64,000 bases of DNA from Bosea sp. AS-1 (lineage in GTDB: Bacteria; Pseudomonadota; Alphaproteobacteria; Rhizobiales; Beijerinckiaceae), in contig NZ_CP022372.1 of the NCBI RefSeq assembly GCF_002220095.1, positions 4,870,501 through 4,934,500 on the forward strand, in the 5' to 3' direction. Under the pieces are notes generated by a model, which ran no database searches, was not told where the DNA came from, and was given only the letters and a program-made list of their open reading frames with translations. Position 1 is the stretch's first letter. Each line of letters begins with the position of its first letter. Position numbers and translations under genes: made by a program. This document shows positions 28,923-38,663 of the stretch, one piece after another.

Positions 28923-29933
28923 TCATCGGGCGTGCCTGATGCGCGGGTTGATCAGGCCGTAGAGCAGGTCGACCAGGAGGTTGACGCTCATCACGACCAT
29001 GCCAAGCAGCAGCGTGCCGCCCTGCAGGACCGGGTAGTCGCGCCGGCTGATCGCCTCGATCAGCCATTTGCCGACGCCGGGCCAGGAGAAGATCGTCTCG
29101 GTCAGGATCGCGCCGGTGAAGAGCGTGCCGACCTGCAGGCCGATGACGGTGACGACCGGGATCAGCGCATTGCGCAGCGCGTGCAACGCCACGACACGGA
29201 TCGGCGCCATGCCCTTGGCCCGCGCCGTGCGGATATAATCCTCGCCCAGCACCTCCAGCATCGCCGAGCGCGTCATGCGGGCGATGACCGCGAGCGGCAC
29301 GGTGCCGAGCACGATCGCCGGCAGGACAAGATGCGACAGTGCCGACCAGAAGGCGTCGACGTCGCCGGCGAGCAGGCTGTCGATGGTCAGGAAGCCGGTG
29401 ACCGGCTCGATGAAGTACTGCACCGCGATGCGGCCCGAGACCGGCGTGATGCCGAGCTGCACCGAGAACAGCAGGATCAGCAGTAGCCCCCACCAGAAGA
29501 TCGGCATCGAATAGCCGGTGAGCGAAATCCCCATCACGCCATGGTCGAAGATCGAGTTTCGCTTCACCGCGGCGATGATGCCGGCCGGCAGCCCGATGAT
29601 GAGCGCGATCAGGATGGCGCAGAGCGCGAGCTCGATGGTGGCAGGGAAGAGCTGACCGAATTCGGAGAGCACGTTCTCACGCGTCACGATCGACTTGCCG
29701 AGATCGCCCTGCAGCACCCGCTCGATATAGACGCCGTACTGGGTGAGCAGCGGTTTGTCGAAGCCATATTCCTTGACGAGCTGGGCGTGGCGAGCCGGGT
29801 CGATGCCGCGCTCGCCCGCCATGGTCTCGATCGGGTCGCCCGGGACCAGCCGGACAAGGAAGAAGGCGAGCAGGGTGATGCCGACGAAGGTCGGGATCAC
29901 GAGGCTGACCCGTGTCAGGATGAAGCGGAGCAT
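28923..29933 (-). CDS. dppB: DppB-type ABC permease
   Basis: The 336-aa permease begins MLRFILTRVSLVIPTFVGITL and shows VRLVPGDPIETMAGERG, LTQYGVYIERVLQGDLGKS and GAILTETIFSWPGVGKWLIEAI. An insert around residues 175-215 (VSGRIAVQYFIEPVTGFLTIDSLLAGD) is typical of true DppB permeases. It is separated from the preceding SBP gene by 301 bp of hairpin-rich DNA, so it may have its own promoter. Confidence 0.93.
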   Translation of the reverse strand: MLRFILTRVSLVIPTFVGITLLAFFLVRLVPGDPIETMAGERGIDPARHAQLVKEYGFDKPLLTQYGVYIERVLQGDLGKSIVTRENVLSEFGQLFPATIELALCAILIALIIGLPAGIIAAVKRNSIFDHGVMGISLTGYSMPIFWWGLLLILLFSVQLGITPVSGRIAVQYFIEPVTGFLTIDSLLAGDVDAFWSALSHLVLPAIVLGTVPLAVIARMTRSAMLEVLGEDYIRTARAKGMAPIRVVALHALRNALIPVVTVIGLQVGTLFTGAILTETIFSWPGVGKWLIEAISRRDYPVLQGGTLLLGMVVMSVNLLVDLLYGLINPRIRHAR

Positions 29934-30157
29934 GGTTCTCCCAGTCTTATCAGCCGGGGCGCGGCCTCGCGCACGGCGTTTTGTCTTGTCGATTTATTCA
30001 AAGGCGAAATCTGGCGCAGCGCAAACACCAGATCGCGTGAAAGATCAAGAAGATCGTGTTCAAGAATCGGGGATAGCCAGATGCGGTCCGGCAAGCCTGC
30101 AACCACACAGAATAAGACTTGCGAAGATGCAGGCGCGATAACGCAATAATATTATCG

Positions 30158-30228
30158 GGAACAGCGCTGACGCCGCAACGAATGCAACGTCAGCGCGTTC
30201 CGTCTCTTCACGCGCCGCAATGCGGCGC
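30158..30228 (-). terminator. Two intercistronic hairpins between SBP2 and dppB
   Basis: GGAAC-a-GCGCTGACG (30158-30172) pairs with CGTCAGCGC-GTTCC (30188-30201): 14 bp with one bulge and a 15-nt loop. A second stem GCGCCGCA/TGCGGCGC spans 30212-30228, just after the SBP stop at 30235. No T run follows on the minus strand, so partial attenuation or RNA 3'-end protection is more likely than full termination. The rest of the 29934-30234 gap shows only an ATAATATTAT island at 30146-30155. Confidence 0.65.
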
Positions 30229-30234
30229 CTGGTG

Positions 30235-31851
30235 TCACTTGGCGATCGACACACCGTAGAAGGGCTGTCCACCGAAGAAGTGGATCTTGTAGTCCTTCAC
30301 TTCCTTGCGGACGGGCGTGAAAGCTTGCGCATTGGCGAAGAGCAGGCCCGCCACGTCCTGGTGGAACAACTCCTGGAAGCGCTTGTAGAGCTTCGCCCGC
30401 TCAGCCTGATCGGTGATCGTGCTGGCCTTGGCGAGCGCGTCAGAGGCCTCCTGGTTGCACCAGCCGGCGCGGTTGGCCCCGGTCTTCACGCCTTCGCAGG
30501 TCCAGCCGGAGAGCAGGATCTGGCTCGGATCGGGATAGTCCCAGGTGTAGCCGAACATGCCGACCTGATGCTCGCCGGCCCGGCCGCGCTTGAGATACTC
30601 GCCCCATTCGAAGGTCTGGATCGTCGCCTTGACGCCGACCTTAGCCCAGTCGGCCTGGATCAGTTCGGCGGCACGGCGCCCGTTCGGCATATAGGCACGC
30701 ACGACGGGAATAGCCCAGAGCGTCGTCTCGAAGCCGTTGGGCAGCCCCGCTTCCTTGAGCAGCGCCTTGGCCTTCTCGGGATCGTAGGGGCGCGGCTGCA
30801 ATGCGTCGTCATGCGACCACAACGCCGGTGGAACGGCTGCTGCCGCCGCCTTGCCGGTGCCCTGATAGACGGCATCGATGATGGCGGGGATGTTGGTGGC
30901 ATAGGCCAGCGCCTCGCGCACGCGCCTGTCGTCGAAGGGCTTCTTGCGCTCGTTGAAGGCGAGGAAGCTCTGGTCGGCGATGCTGCCCTGCAGGACGGTG
31001 AGATTGCTGTCCGCCTTCATCGCGGAAAGATCGCCGGGGTTGGGATAGCGCGCGATCTGGCACTCGCCTGACCTGACCTTGGCGAAGCGCACGGCGGCAT
31101 CCGGCGTGATGACGAAGATCAGGTCGTTGACCAGCGCCATGCGGTCCTTGTTGCCGACGGCCTTGGTCCAGTGGTCCGGCACCGCCTTGAAGCGGATCAT
31201 CGCATCCTTCTGATAGGCGACGAGCGAGAAGGGTCCGGTACCGATCGGGTTGAGGTCGACCTGCTCGGGCGTGCCGGCCTTGCTCATCGCCGCCGCATAT
31301 TCGGCCGAAAGGATCGACATCGGCTCGACCGAGAGCGCGCTGAGCAGCGGCGAGTTCGGCTTCTTCAGCGTGAGCTTGACCGTGTAGTCATCGACCTTCT
31401 CGACCTTGGCGAGGGCCGGCTTCACGATCTCGTCGAAGAACTGGTAATTGCCGTTGCCGACCTTGTTGTAGGGATTGGCCGGATCGAGCATGCGTCCGAA
31501 CGAGAAGACCACGTCATCGGCATTGAAGTCGCGGGTCGGCGTGAAAGCCTTGTTCGCGTGCCACTTCACGCCCTTGCGCAGCTTGAAGGTGTAGGTCAGC
31601 GCATCATCCGAAATCGTCCAGGACTCGGCAAGGCTGGGAATGATCTGCGAGCCGCCGCGCTCGGTCGCGGTCAGCCGCTCGTAGACCTGCGCCGCAACGT
31701 CATAGGCGGTGTTCTGGCTGCTGAATTGCGGGTTGAGGAAATCGGGGCTCGCCTCGGAGCAGACGACGAGCGCCTGGGCGCTGGCGGCTGCGGGGAGCAA
31801 CAGGGCACTCAGCCCCAAGGCGAGGGCTGCGGTACGGGCGCGAACGGCCAT
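30235..31851 (-). CDS. Dipeptide-type ABC substrate-binding protein (second copy)
   Basis: The 538-aa periplasmic protein has a signal peptide (MAVRARTAALALGLSALLLPAAASAQ). DppA-like features are VVCSEASPDFLNPQF, FTPTRDFNADDVVFSF, and GFETTLWAIPVVRAYMPNGRRAAELIQADW in outline. ATG 31851 follows GAGAGAGA. It is the second of two tandem SBP genes with clear mutual similarity along their length, suggesting duplication and divergence to widen ligand range for one permease. It contains the FGGQPFYGVSIAK C-terminus matching that of its neighbour. Confidence 0.92.
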   Translation of the reverse strand: MAVRARTAALALGLSALLLPAAASAQALVVCSEASPDFLNPQFSSQNTAYDVAAQVYERLTATERGGSQIIPSLAESWTISDDALTYTFKLRKGVKWHANKAFTPTRDFNADDVVFSFGRMLDPANPYNKVGNGNYQFFDEIVKPALAKVEKVDDYTVKLTLKKPNSPLLSALSVEPMSILSAEYAAAMSKAGTPEQVDLNPIGTGPFSLVAYQKDAMIRFKAVPDHWTKAVGNKDRMALVNDLIFVITPDAAVRFAKVRSGECQIARYPNPGDLSAMKADSNLTVLQGSIADQSFLAFNERKKPFDDRRVREALAYATNIPAIIDAVYQGTGKAAAAAVPPALWSHDDALQPRPYDPEKAKALLKEAGLPNGFETTLWAIPVVRAYMPNGRRAAELIQADWAKVGVKATIQTFEWGEYLKRGRAGEHQVGMFGYTWDYPDPSQILLSGWTCEGVKTGANRAGWCNQEASDALAKASTITDQAERAKLYKRFQELFHQDVAGLLFANAQAFTPVRKEVKDYKIHFFGGQPFYGVSIAK

Positions 31852-31923
31852 GGCGGTCTCTCTCGATGATGAGGAGGCGGAATCTGGCGTGGAGCCACTC
31901 GCTCCTTCGTCTCCCGCCCGAAG

Positions 31924-32006
31924 GGATGCGGCCCTGGGGTCGCATCCGTCATTCGATGACGGCCGGAAGCCCGTCATCCGGCGAGATCGCATCGCGACCT
32001 CGCCGG
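31924..32006 (-). repeat. Array of three hairpins between the tandem SBP genes
   Basis: Three stems follow each other: GGATGCG/CGCATCC (31924-31930, 31941-31947), GATGACG/CGTCATC (31955-31961, 31972-31978) and CCGGCGAG/CTCGCCGG (31978-31985, 31999-32006). The third has an inner TCGC/GCGA stem. They occupy most of the 183-bp gap between the two SBP genes. Confidence 0.65.
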
Positions 32007-32034
32007 CTTGCCCCGGCGCGTCAGTCGCGCCAGC

Positions 32035-33627
32035 TCACTTGGCGATGTCGACACCATAGAAGGTGTGGCGGCCGAAGGGCGAGAGCTTGAAGTCGATCAC
32101 TTCCTTGCGGACCGGCTTGAGCTGGATCGCGTGGGCGATGGTGAACCAGGGCGACTGCTCCTTGAAGATCACCTGCGCCTGCCGGTAGAGCTTCTCGCGC
32201 TCGGCCTGGTCGGTGATCGACTTCGCCTTCACGACCAGATCGTCGAAGGGCTTGTAGCAGAACTTGGCGACGTTGCCGCCGTTGTTCTGAGCCGCGTCGC
32301 AGCCGAGCAGCGTGTGCAGGAAGTTGTCCGGATCGCCGTTGTCGCCGGTCCAGCCGAACATGCCGGTCTGGTGTTCTCCCGCCTGCAGGCGCTTGCGATA
32401 CTCGCCCCATTCATAGGTCTTGATCTCGGCCTTGACGCCGACCTTGGCGAGATCGGCCTGCATCAGCTCGGCGATGCGCTTGGCGTTGGGGTTGTAGGGG
32501 CGCTGCACCGGCATGGCCCAGAGGTCGATCTCCAGCCCGTTCGGATAGCCGGCCTCGGCCAGCTCCTTCTTGGCCGCCTCCGGATCGTAGGGGTCGTCCT
32601 TGATCGTCTCGTTGTAGGACCACATCGACGGCGGGATCGGATTGATGGCGGCAACGCCGCTCGACAGATAGACCGCGTCGATGATCGCCTTCTTGTTGAT
32701 CGCCTTGTTGATGGCGTGGCGCACGCGCACGTCGTCGAAGGGCTTCTTGGTGGTGTTGTAGGCGAGATAGCCGATGTTCAGACCGGGCTGCTCGAGGATC
32801 TGGACATTGGTGTCCTTCTTCATCGCCTCGAGATCGGCCGGGTTCGGATAGGGCATGACATGGCATTCGCCCTTCTGCAGCTTGGCCCAGCGCACCGAGG
32901 CGTCCGGCGTGATCGCGAAGACGAGATCGTCGATCTTGGCCTTGCCGGCCCAGTAGTCGGCGAAGGCCTTGTACCGAATGATCGCGTCCTTCTGGTACTG
33001 GACGAGATAGAATGGCCCGGTGCCGATCGGGTCCTGGTCGAGCTTCTCGGGTGTACCCGCCTTCAGCATCGCGTCGGCATATTCCTTCGACTGCACGCCG
33101 GCATACTGCATGGCGAGGTCGGCGAGGAACGGTGCCTCGGGCCGGTTCAACGTGATCTTGACGGTATAGTCATCGACCTTCTCGACCGACTTGAGCAGCT
33201 TCGGCATGCCCATGTCGTTGAAGTAGGAATGGTTCGAGCTCGTGACCTTGAAGTAGGGGTTATCTTCCTTCCACTGCCGCTCGATCATGAACAGCACGTC
33301 GTCGGCGTTGAAGTCGCGCGTCGGCTTGAAGCTCTTGTTCGACTGCCACTTGACGTTCTTGCGCAGGTGGAACGTGTAGGTCAGCCCATCCGCCGAGATA
33401 TCCCATTTCTCGGCGAGCGAGGGCAGAACCTTGGTGCCGCCGCGCTCGAACTGGACGATGGTGTCATAGATCTGGGTGCCGGCATCGAACGAGGTGCCGG
33501 TCGTGTTGACGCTCGGTGCGAAGTTCTCCGGGCTGCCTTCGGAGCAGTAGACCAGGGTCTTGGCCGCGAGCGGCTGCGCAGCCATCAGCGCCGACGCCGA
33601 GAGCGTCGCCAACAATAGTTTCTTCAT
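32035..33627 (-). CDS. dppA: Dipeptide ABC substrate-binding protein, DppA-like
   Basis: The 530-aa periplasmic protein has a signal peptide MKKLLLATLSASALMAAQPLAAKTLVYCSEGSPE in outline, with cleavage near residue 22. Family segments are FKPTRDFNADDVLFMIERQW, DPIGTGPFYLVQYQKDAIIRY, and EIDLWAMPVQRPYNPNAK, all DppA-like. ATG 33627 follows AAGGAGAG. It heads the operon SBP1-SBP2-BCDF. A short perfect hairpin (CCGCCG-tctt-CGGCGG, 33650-33665) lies in its leader and GATGCA-N7-TGCATC (33801-33819) lies further upstream. Confidence 0.94.
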   Translation of the reverse strand: MKKLLLATLSASALMAAQPLAAKTLVYCSEGSPENFAPSVNTTGTSFDAGTQIYDTIVQFERGGTKVLPSLAEKWDISADGLTYTFHLRKNVKWQSNKSFKPTRDFNADDVLFMIERQWKEDNPYFKVTSSNHSYFNDMGMPKLLKSVEKVDDYTVKITLNRPEAPFLADLAMQYAGVQSKEYADAMLKAGTPEKLDQDPIGTGPFYLVQYQKDAIIRYKAFADYWAGKAKIDDLVFAITPDASVRWAKLQKGECHVMPYPNPADLEAMKKDTNVQILEQPGLNIGYLAYNTTKKPFDDVRVRHAINKAINKKAIIDAVYLSSGVAAINPIPPSMWSYNETIKDDPYDPEAAKKELAEAGYPNGLEIDLWAMPVQRPYNPNAKRIAELMQADLAKVGVKAEIKTYEWGEYRKRLQAGEHQTGMFGWTGDNGDPDNFLHTLLGCDAAQNNGGNVAKFCYKPFDDLVVKAKSITDQAEREKLYRQAQVIFKEQSPWFTIAHAIQLKPVRKEVIDFKLSPFGRHTFYGVDIAK

Positions 33628-33649
33628 GTGAACTCTCCTTGACCCCTCT

Positions 33650-33665
33650 CCGCCGTCTTCGGCGG
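33650..33665 (-). other. Leader hairpin upstream of dppA
   Basis: CCGCCG-tctt-CGGCGG is a perfect 6-bp stem about 20 nt before the dppA ribosome binding site. It could stabilise the 5' end or modulate initiation. Confidence 0.35.
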
Positions 33666-33835
33666 GTTACGGCTCCGTTGCATCGGAAGCTCCGCGGGCG
33701 GAAACCCCCGGGCCGCCTTGTCAACAAGCTTATTGAAAGAGACGGGGCGGGGATAGTCGTCCGAAAGGCTGGAGGCACCGCACAACGGCGGACGGTAAAC
33801 GATGCAATGCACCTGCATCGGCAGGCGGCATAGGC

Positions 33836-35197
33836 CTATCCATTGTCGTAAGCGGCGCGCGTGATGCCGTAGCGCGAAAGCTTGTCGTAGAAGGTCTTTC
33901 GCGGGATGCCCAGCGCCTCCAGCGTCGCCTTCACGTCGCCGCGATTGGCCTCCAGCGCCTCGCGGATCAGGTTGGCCTCGATCGCCCCCAGCCGCTCCGG
34001 CAAGCTGAGCGTCGCCGCGTCCTCGCGCGCCGATGCCGCCGGCAGGTCGCCGGCGAGGCCGAGCGCGACCCGCTCCGCGAAATGAACGAGTTCGCGCACA
34101 TTGCCGGGCCAGTCGTTCTCGACGAGATGGCGCTCCACGGCGCGGTCGAGCTGCGGCAGCTCCCGCCCGTATTTGTGCGCAGCGCGGCCGAGGAAATGGG
34201 CGAAGAGCAACGGGATGTCGCGGCGGCGCTCGCGCAAGGGCGGCAGGCGCAACGTGACGATGTTCAGCCGGTAATAAAGATCTTCGCGAAAATCGCCGCG
34301 CTGGGCGGGATCGCCGAGGTCGAGCTTGGTCGCGGCGACCACCCTGAGATCGACCTTGCGCGTCTCGTTTGAGCCAAGCGGCGCGATCTCGCGCATCTCC
34401 AGCACACGCAGCAGCTTCACCTGCGCGTTCACCGGCATGCTTTCCAGCTCGTCGAGGAAGAGCGTGCCGCCGCTCGCATGCTCGATCCGGCCAATGCGCT
34501 TCTTCTGCGCGCCAGTGAAGGCGCCGGGTTCGTAGCCGAACAGCTCGCCCTCGATGACACTATCGGGCAAGGCGCCGCAATTCAGCGCGACGAACGGCAT
34601 TTCGCGGCGCCGGCCGAGGCGGTGCAGCAGGTTCGCGACGACCTCCTTGCCCGTGCCGGTCTCGCCGAAGACCAAAACGTCGACCTCGACATCGGCGAGA
34701 TCGCGGATGGTCTGGCGCAGGCGCAGGATCGCCGGTGTTTCGCCGATCAGCCCCTCATCCTCCACCGCCGAGACGGCCAGGGCGCGCAGCCTGCGGTTTT
34801 CCAGAACCAGGGCCCGCTTCTCGACGGCGCGCCGCAAAGTCTCGACAAGTCGCTCGCCGGCATAAGGTTTGGCGATGAAGTCGTAGGCGCCCTCGCTCAT
34901 CGCCTCGACGGCCATCGCGATATCGGCATGGCCCGAGATCAGCACGACCGGGATATCGGCATCGAGCGCCTTGAGGCGGCGGAACAGCTCGATGCCGTCC
35001 ATGCCGGGCATGCGGACATCGCTGACGACAGCGCCGCCAAAGCCGGGACCGATCTCGGCCAGCAGCGCGCCCGCCGAGGCGAAGGCTCCAACTTTGAAAC
35101 CGGCGATCTGCAGGGCCTGCGCATTGGCTTCGCGCAGATCCGCATCGTCGTCGACGAAGGCGATATCGAGACCGGCGAGATCGGGGCCGAATGTCAT
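33836..35197 (-). CDS. dctD: DctD, sigma-54-dependent response regulator for C4-dicarboxylate transport
   Basis: The 453-aa NtrC-family activator has a receiver domain with phosphoacceptor Asp60 ([16 protein letters not shown]). The AAA+ domain has Walker A GETGTGKE and the sigma-54 contact loop GAFTGAQ. The Fis-type C-terminal helix-turn-helix is [24 protein letters not shown] 35197 overlaps the dctB stop (ATGA). It should activate dctA from the two palindromes and the -24/-12 promoter at 37054-37190. Confidence 0.94.
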   Translation of the reverse strand: MTFGPDLAGLDIAFVDDDADLREANAQALQIAGFKVGAFASAGALLAEIGPGFGGAVVSDVRMPGMDGIELFRRLKALDADIPVVLISGHADIAMAVEAMSEGAYDFIAKPYAGERLVETLRRAVEKRALVLENRRLRALAVSAVEDEGLIGETPAILRLRQTIRDLADVEVDVLVFGETGTGKEVVANLLHRLGRRREMPFVALNCGALPDSVIEGELFGYEPGAFTGAQKKRIGRIEHASGGTLFLDELESMPVNAQVKLLRVLEMREIAPLGSNETRKVDLRVVAATKLDLGDPAQRGDFREDLYYRLNIVTLRLPPLRERRRDIPLLFAHFLGRAAHKYGRELPQLDRAVERHLVENDWPGNVRELVHFAERVALGLAGDLPAASAREDAATLSLPERLGAIEANLIREALEANRGDVKATLEALGIPRKTFYDKLSRYGITRAAYDNG

Positions 35198-37044
35198 GGG
35201 GCAGCCTCCGCTTCGGCTTTCCGGAGGGTGATGGTGAAGGTGCAGCCCTCCCCCGGCCGGCACGCTGCCGCAAGGGTTCCGCCGAAGGCCGTGACAATGT
35301 CGTGGCAGATCACGAGGCCAAGGCCGAGACCGCGCGGCTTCGAGCTACGGAACGGCGTAAACAGCGCCGCGACGGCCTTCTCATCGAGGCCGGGACCGCG
35401 ATCCACAATAGCGATCGCGACCCCCTCGTCCCTTTCCTCAACGCCGAGCGAGAGCAGTGGCGAGGCAGGGCGCGGCCTGACCGTCTCGAGGGCCTCGACG
35501 GCATTGCGCAGCAGATTGACCAGCACCTGCTCCAGCTCGACCGGCCGGGCGAGCACTCGCAGGCCCGGCGAGCCGGTCTCGACCTGCGGCACGATACCAG
35601 CCTGGCGCAGGGGCGCGTCGAGGATCATCAGCGCACCCGCGACCGCCTCGCTCAGCAGGACCGGCTCAAGGGCGCCGCTGCCACGCCGGGCGAAGCCGCG
35701 CAAGGTCTCGGTGATGGCGCCAATCCGCTCGGTCAGCCCGATGACCTTCCCGAGTGCGCCGGCGGCAGCGCCCTCGTCCTTGCCGGCAATGAGGGAGCGG
35801 GCGTTCTCGGCATAGGTGCGCAAGGCTGCGAGTGGTTGATTGATCTCATGCGCGACGCCTGCGGTGACCTGACCGAGCGTCGCCAGCCGGTTCGCCTTGG
35901 CGAGTTCCTCGCGCATGTCCAGCAGCCGCATCTGGGCGCGGGCCCGCTCAGCCATCTCCTCCAGGAGCTTTCGGTTGCTGCCCGCGAGCTCAGCCGTCCG
36001 CTCCTCGACACGCCGCTCCAGCTCGGTCTTCGCCTCGGCCGCGGCGAGCAGCCGCATCGCCGCCTGCTGGCGGCGGCGCAGCAGAAGTGCCGCAAGCAGC
36101 AATCCGACCAGCAGCACGAGGGCAACCAGCGTCTGCAGGCGCGACTGCTCGGCGCGAATGGCCTGATCGACAGGCAGGAGCATGTCGAGATGCCAGCCGG
36201 TCGTCGGCACATCCCGACGGGTGAGGACATTGAGCCCGGGCGTCGGCGCCGCACTCTGGACGAGGCCGTCATCCGGTGTCAGCGGCAGCGGCCGAAGCGG
36301 TGCCTCGCCGAACTGCAGCGAGCGACGGATCTCCTTCTGCGTTTCCTCGTCAAGCGGCGCCTCGACGTGGAAGCGCCAGTCGGCCGTGGTCGAAAGCAGC
36401 ACCACGCCGCGCTGATCAGCGACGTAGATCTGCCCCCCCAGCGCACGCCAATCGGCCTCGACCCGGTCGAACTCGACCTTGACCACGACGACGCCGAGCA
36501 GCCTGTCGCCGTCATTGATGCGGCTCGTCAGATAGAGGCCCGGCCGCTGGCTGACCGTGCCGAGTGCGAATTGCTCGGCAGAGCCCTTCAGGATCGCGCC
36601 GAGGTAATAGTCGCGGAAGGCATAGTCGTTGCCGACGAAGCTCGTCGGCTCGTCCCAGTTGCTCGCGGCGATGGTCATGCCCGTCACGTCGAGCAGATAG
36701 ATCACGGCCGTGCGGGTTTCCCGCGCAATGCTTGCGAATTTGAGGTCGAGCGCATGGCGGTTGCCGCCGGATAGCGCAGTGCGGACATCAGGGTCGCGCG
36801 CGAGGATCACCGGCAAGGCACGCTGTTTCTCCAGCTCCCCGCGCAGGATCGCGATGGCGAGGGTCGAGCCGTCCTCTGCCCGCGCATCCATGGCCGCAAT
36901 GGCGCGGCTGCGGCCAATATCCGCGGCCCCGATCAGGCCGACAGCGAGCAGCAGCGCAGCCGCAAGCCCGAAGGCCAACCAACTCCAGCCAGCCGGTGAG
37001 GCCGGAGTACGAGCCTGCGAAAGCATGCGGCGGATGGAGCCCAT
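35194..37044 (-). CDS. dctB: DctB, C4-dicarboxylate sensor histidine kinase
   Basis: The 616-aa kinase has transmembrane helices at about 21-41 and 305-322 flanking a periplasmic double-PAS (dCache-type) sensor. Its conserved ligand-pocket segment includes [23 protein letters not shown] coiled coil (330-385) leads to phosphoacceptor His399 ([22 protein letters not shown] in outline). The HATPase domain has [10 protein letters not shown] and GLGLGL. It pairs with DctD. One of the DctD-like palindromes lies only 10 bp before its start, so it may be autoregulated. Confidence 0.94.
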   Translation of the reverse strand: MGSIRRMLSQARTPASPAGWSWLAFGLAAALLLAVGLIGAADIGRSRAIAAMDARAEDGSTLAIAILRGELEKQRALPVILARDPDVRTALSGGNRHALDLKFASIARETRTAVIYLLDVTGMTIAASNWDEPTSFVGNDYAFRDYYLGAILKGSAEQFALGTVSQRPGLYLTSRINDGDRLLGVVVVKVEFDRVEADWRALGGQIYVADQRGVVLLSTTADWRFHVEAPLDEETQKEIRRSLQFGEAPLRPLPLTPDDGLVQSAAPTPGLNVLTRRDVPTTGWHLDMLLPVDQAIRAEQSRLQTLVALVLLVGLLLAALLLRRRQQAAMRLLAAAEAKTELERRVEERTAELAGSNRKLLEEMAERARAQMRLLDMREELAKANRLATLGQVTAGVAHEINQPLAALRTYAENARSLIAGKDEGAAAGALGKVIGLTERIGAITETLRGFARRGSGALEPVLLSEAVAGALMILDAPLRQAGIVPQVETGSPGLRVLARPVELEQVLVNLLRNAVEALETVRPRPASPLLSLGVEERDEGVAIAIVDRGPGLDEKAVAALFTPFRSSKPRGLGLGLVICHDIVTAFGGTLAAACRPGEGCTFTITLRKAEAEAAP

Positions 37045-37053
37045 ACCCGATCA

Positions 37054-37071
37054 TGGGCGATTTTCCGCATG
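37054..37071. promoter_or_regulatory. DctD binding site candidate, dctB-proximal
   Basis: TGGGCGA-tttt-CCGCATG matches the stronger palindrome at 37083-37106 in arm sequence (5 of 7 each side) and in the 4-nt spacer. Its centre is 32 bp, about three helical turns, from the other site. Confidence 0.55.
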
Positions 37072-37082
37072 GAGCAATAGAT

Positions 37083-37106
37083 GATTGTGCGGACAACCGC
37101 ACAATC
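37083..37106. promoter_or_regulatory. DctD binding site, perfect 10-bp inverted repeat
   Basis: GATTGTGCGG-acaa-CCGCACAATC is a perfect palindrome of the TGTGCGG/CCGCACA type known for rhizobial DctD upstream activating sequences. It is centred about 95 bp upstream of the -12 element of the dctA promoter. Confidence 0.85.
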
Positions 37107-37174
37107 TCGGAAAGAGGATCAGACGATTCTCTTCTAACCTACTGATATCGCCTGCCTTTAACCGCACCATCCGG

Positions 37175-37190
37175 TTGGCACGCCGCTTGC
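37175..37190 (+). promoter_or_regulatory. Sigma-54 promoter of dctA
   Basis: TTGGCACGCCGCTTGC matches the -24 (TGGCACG) and -12 (TTGC) consensus with correct spacing. Transcription should start near 37202, leaving a 40-nt leader before the dctA ATG. Confidence 0.9.
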
Positions 37191-37241
37191 GAAAACTCGC
37201 TCGCTTCGCCCCGAGCCAAAAACAGCCAACCGGAGGAAACC

Positions 37242-38576
37242 ATGGCTGCCCATTTCGAACCCGCAACGGCAGTGCCGGCGCGTCCCAAGAAATTCTACCA
37301 GCATCTCTATGTGCAGGTTCTCGCCGCGATCGCGCTCGGCATCGCCCTCGGCCATTTCTGGCCCGAGACCGGCGCCTCCATGAAGCCGCTCGGCGACGCC
37401 TTCATCAAGCTCGTGCGCATGATCATCGCGCCCGTCATCTTCCTGACGGTGACGACCGGCATCGCCGGCATGAGCGATATGAAGAAGGTCGGCCGGGTCG
37501 CCGGCAAGGCGATGATCTATTTCCTCACCTTCTCGACCTTCGCCCTGATCGTCGGCCTGATCGTCGCCAACGTCGTCCAGCCGGGCTCCGGGCTGCACAT
37601 CGATCCGAACACGATCGATACCAAGGCCGTGCAGGGCTATGCCGCCAAGGCGCATGACACCAGCATCATCGCCTTCCTGATGAATATCATCCCGGACACC
37701 ATCGCGAGCGCCTTCGTCTCCGGCGACATTCTGCAGGTGCTCTTCTTCTCGGTGCTGTTCGGCTTGTCGCTGGCGCTGGTCGGTGAGCGCGGCCAGCCGG
37801 TGCTGTCCTTCCTTCAATCGCTGACCTCGCCGATCTTCAAGCTGGTCTCGATCCTGATGAAGGCCGCTCCGATCGGCGCATTCGGCGCCATGGCCTTCAC
37901 CATCGGCCGCTACGGCATCGGTTCCGTAGCCAATCTCGCCCTGCTGGTCGGCACTTTCTATCTCACCTCGGCCCTGTTCGTGCTCGTCGTGCTCGGTGCG
38001 GTTGCGCGCTACAACGGCTTCTCGATTCTCGCACTGATCCGCTACATCAAGGAGGAGATCCTGCTGGTCATCGGCACCTCCTCCTCGGAAGCGGCGCTGC
38101 CTGCTCTGATGGAGAAGATGGAAGCCGCTGGCTGCAAGCGTTCGGTCGTCGGCCTCGTCATCCCGACCGGCTATTCCTTCAACCTCGACGGCACCAACAT
38201 CTACATGACGCTGGCGGCCTTGTTCATCGCCCAGGCGATGGACATCCATCTGCCGCTCGGCGACCAAGTGCTGCTGCTGCTCGTCGCCATGCTGAGCTCG
38301 AAGGGCGCGGCCGGCATCACCGGCGCAGGCTTCATCACGCTGGCAGCGACGCTGATGGTCGTGCCTTCGGTGCCGGTCGCCGGCATGGCGCTGATCCTCG
38401 GCATCGACCGCTTCATGTCGGAATGCCGCGCCATCACCAACTTTATCGGCAATGCGGTTGCGACCATCGTCGTCGCCCGCTGGGAAGGCGAGCTCGACGC
38501 CAACCGCCTGCAGGCGGCGCTGAGCGGCGCGACCGTCACCAGTGAGGATGGCGAGCCGCTGCCGCTGGCGGCCTGA
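37242..38576 (+). CDS. dctA: DctA, C4-dicarboxylate:H+/Na+ symporter
   Basis: The 444-aa DAACS-family inner-membrane carrier takes up succinate, fumarate and malate. It has the re-entrant-loop serine motif [17 protein letters not shown], the TM7 motif [21 protein letters not shown] and the second loop [22 protein letters not shown] in outline, which form the transport core. ATG 37242 follows CCGGAGGAAACC. It is divergent from dctBD with a sigma-54 promoter, the classic rhizobial arrangement, and ends in a strong terminator. Confidence 0.97.
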   Translation: MAAHFEPATAVPARPKKFYQHLYVQVLAAIALGIALGHFWPETGASMKPLGDAFIKLVRMIIAPVIFLTVTTGIAGMSDMKKVGRVAGKAMIYFLTFSTFALIVGLIVANVVQPGSGLHIDPNTIDTKAVQGYAAKAHDTSIIAFLMNIIPDTIASAFVSGDILQVLFFSVLFGLSLALVGERGQPVLSFLQSLTSPIFKLVSILMKAAPIGAFGAMAFTIGRYGIGSVANLALLVGTFYLTSALFVLVVLGAVARYNGFSILALIRYIKEEILLVIGTSSSEAALPALMEKMEAAGCKRSVVGLVIPTGYSFNLDGTNIYMTLAALFIAQAMDIHLPLGDQVLLLLVAMLSSKGAAGITGAGFITLAATLMVVPSVPVAGMALILGIDRFMSECRAITNFIGNAVATIVVARWEGELDANRLQAALSGATVTSEDGEPLPLAA

Positions 38577-38608
38577 GCGGCATCGAGAAGATATCCATCA
38601 AATGCAGC

Positions 38609-38642
38609 GCCGGCCGGGTCTCTCAGCCCGGCCGGCGTTTTC
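38609..38642. terminator. Intrinsic terminator after dctA
   Basis: GCCGGCCGGG (38609-38618) and CCCGGCCGGC (38627-38636) form a perfect 10-bp stem followed by GTTTT. It lies between converging dctA and the amidase gene. Confidence 0.9.
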
Positions 38643-38663
38643 GCGAGCAGTATGGCTTGCTCG

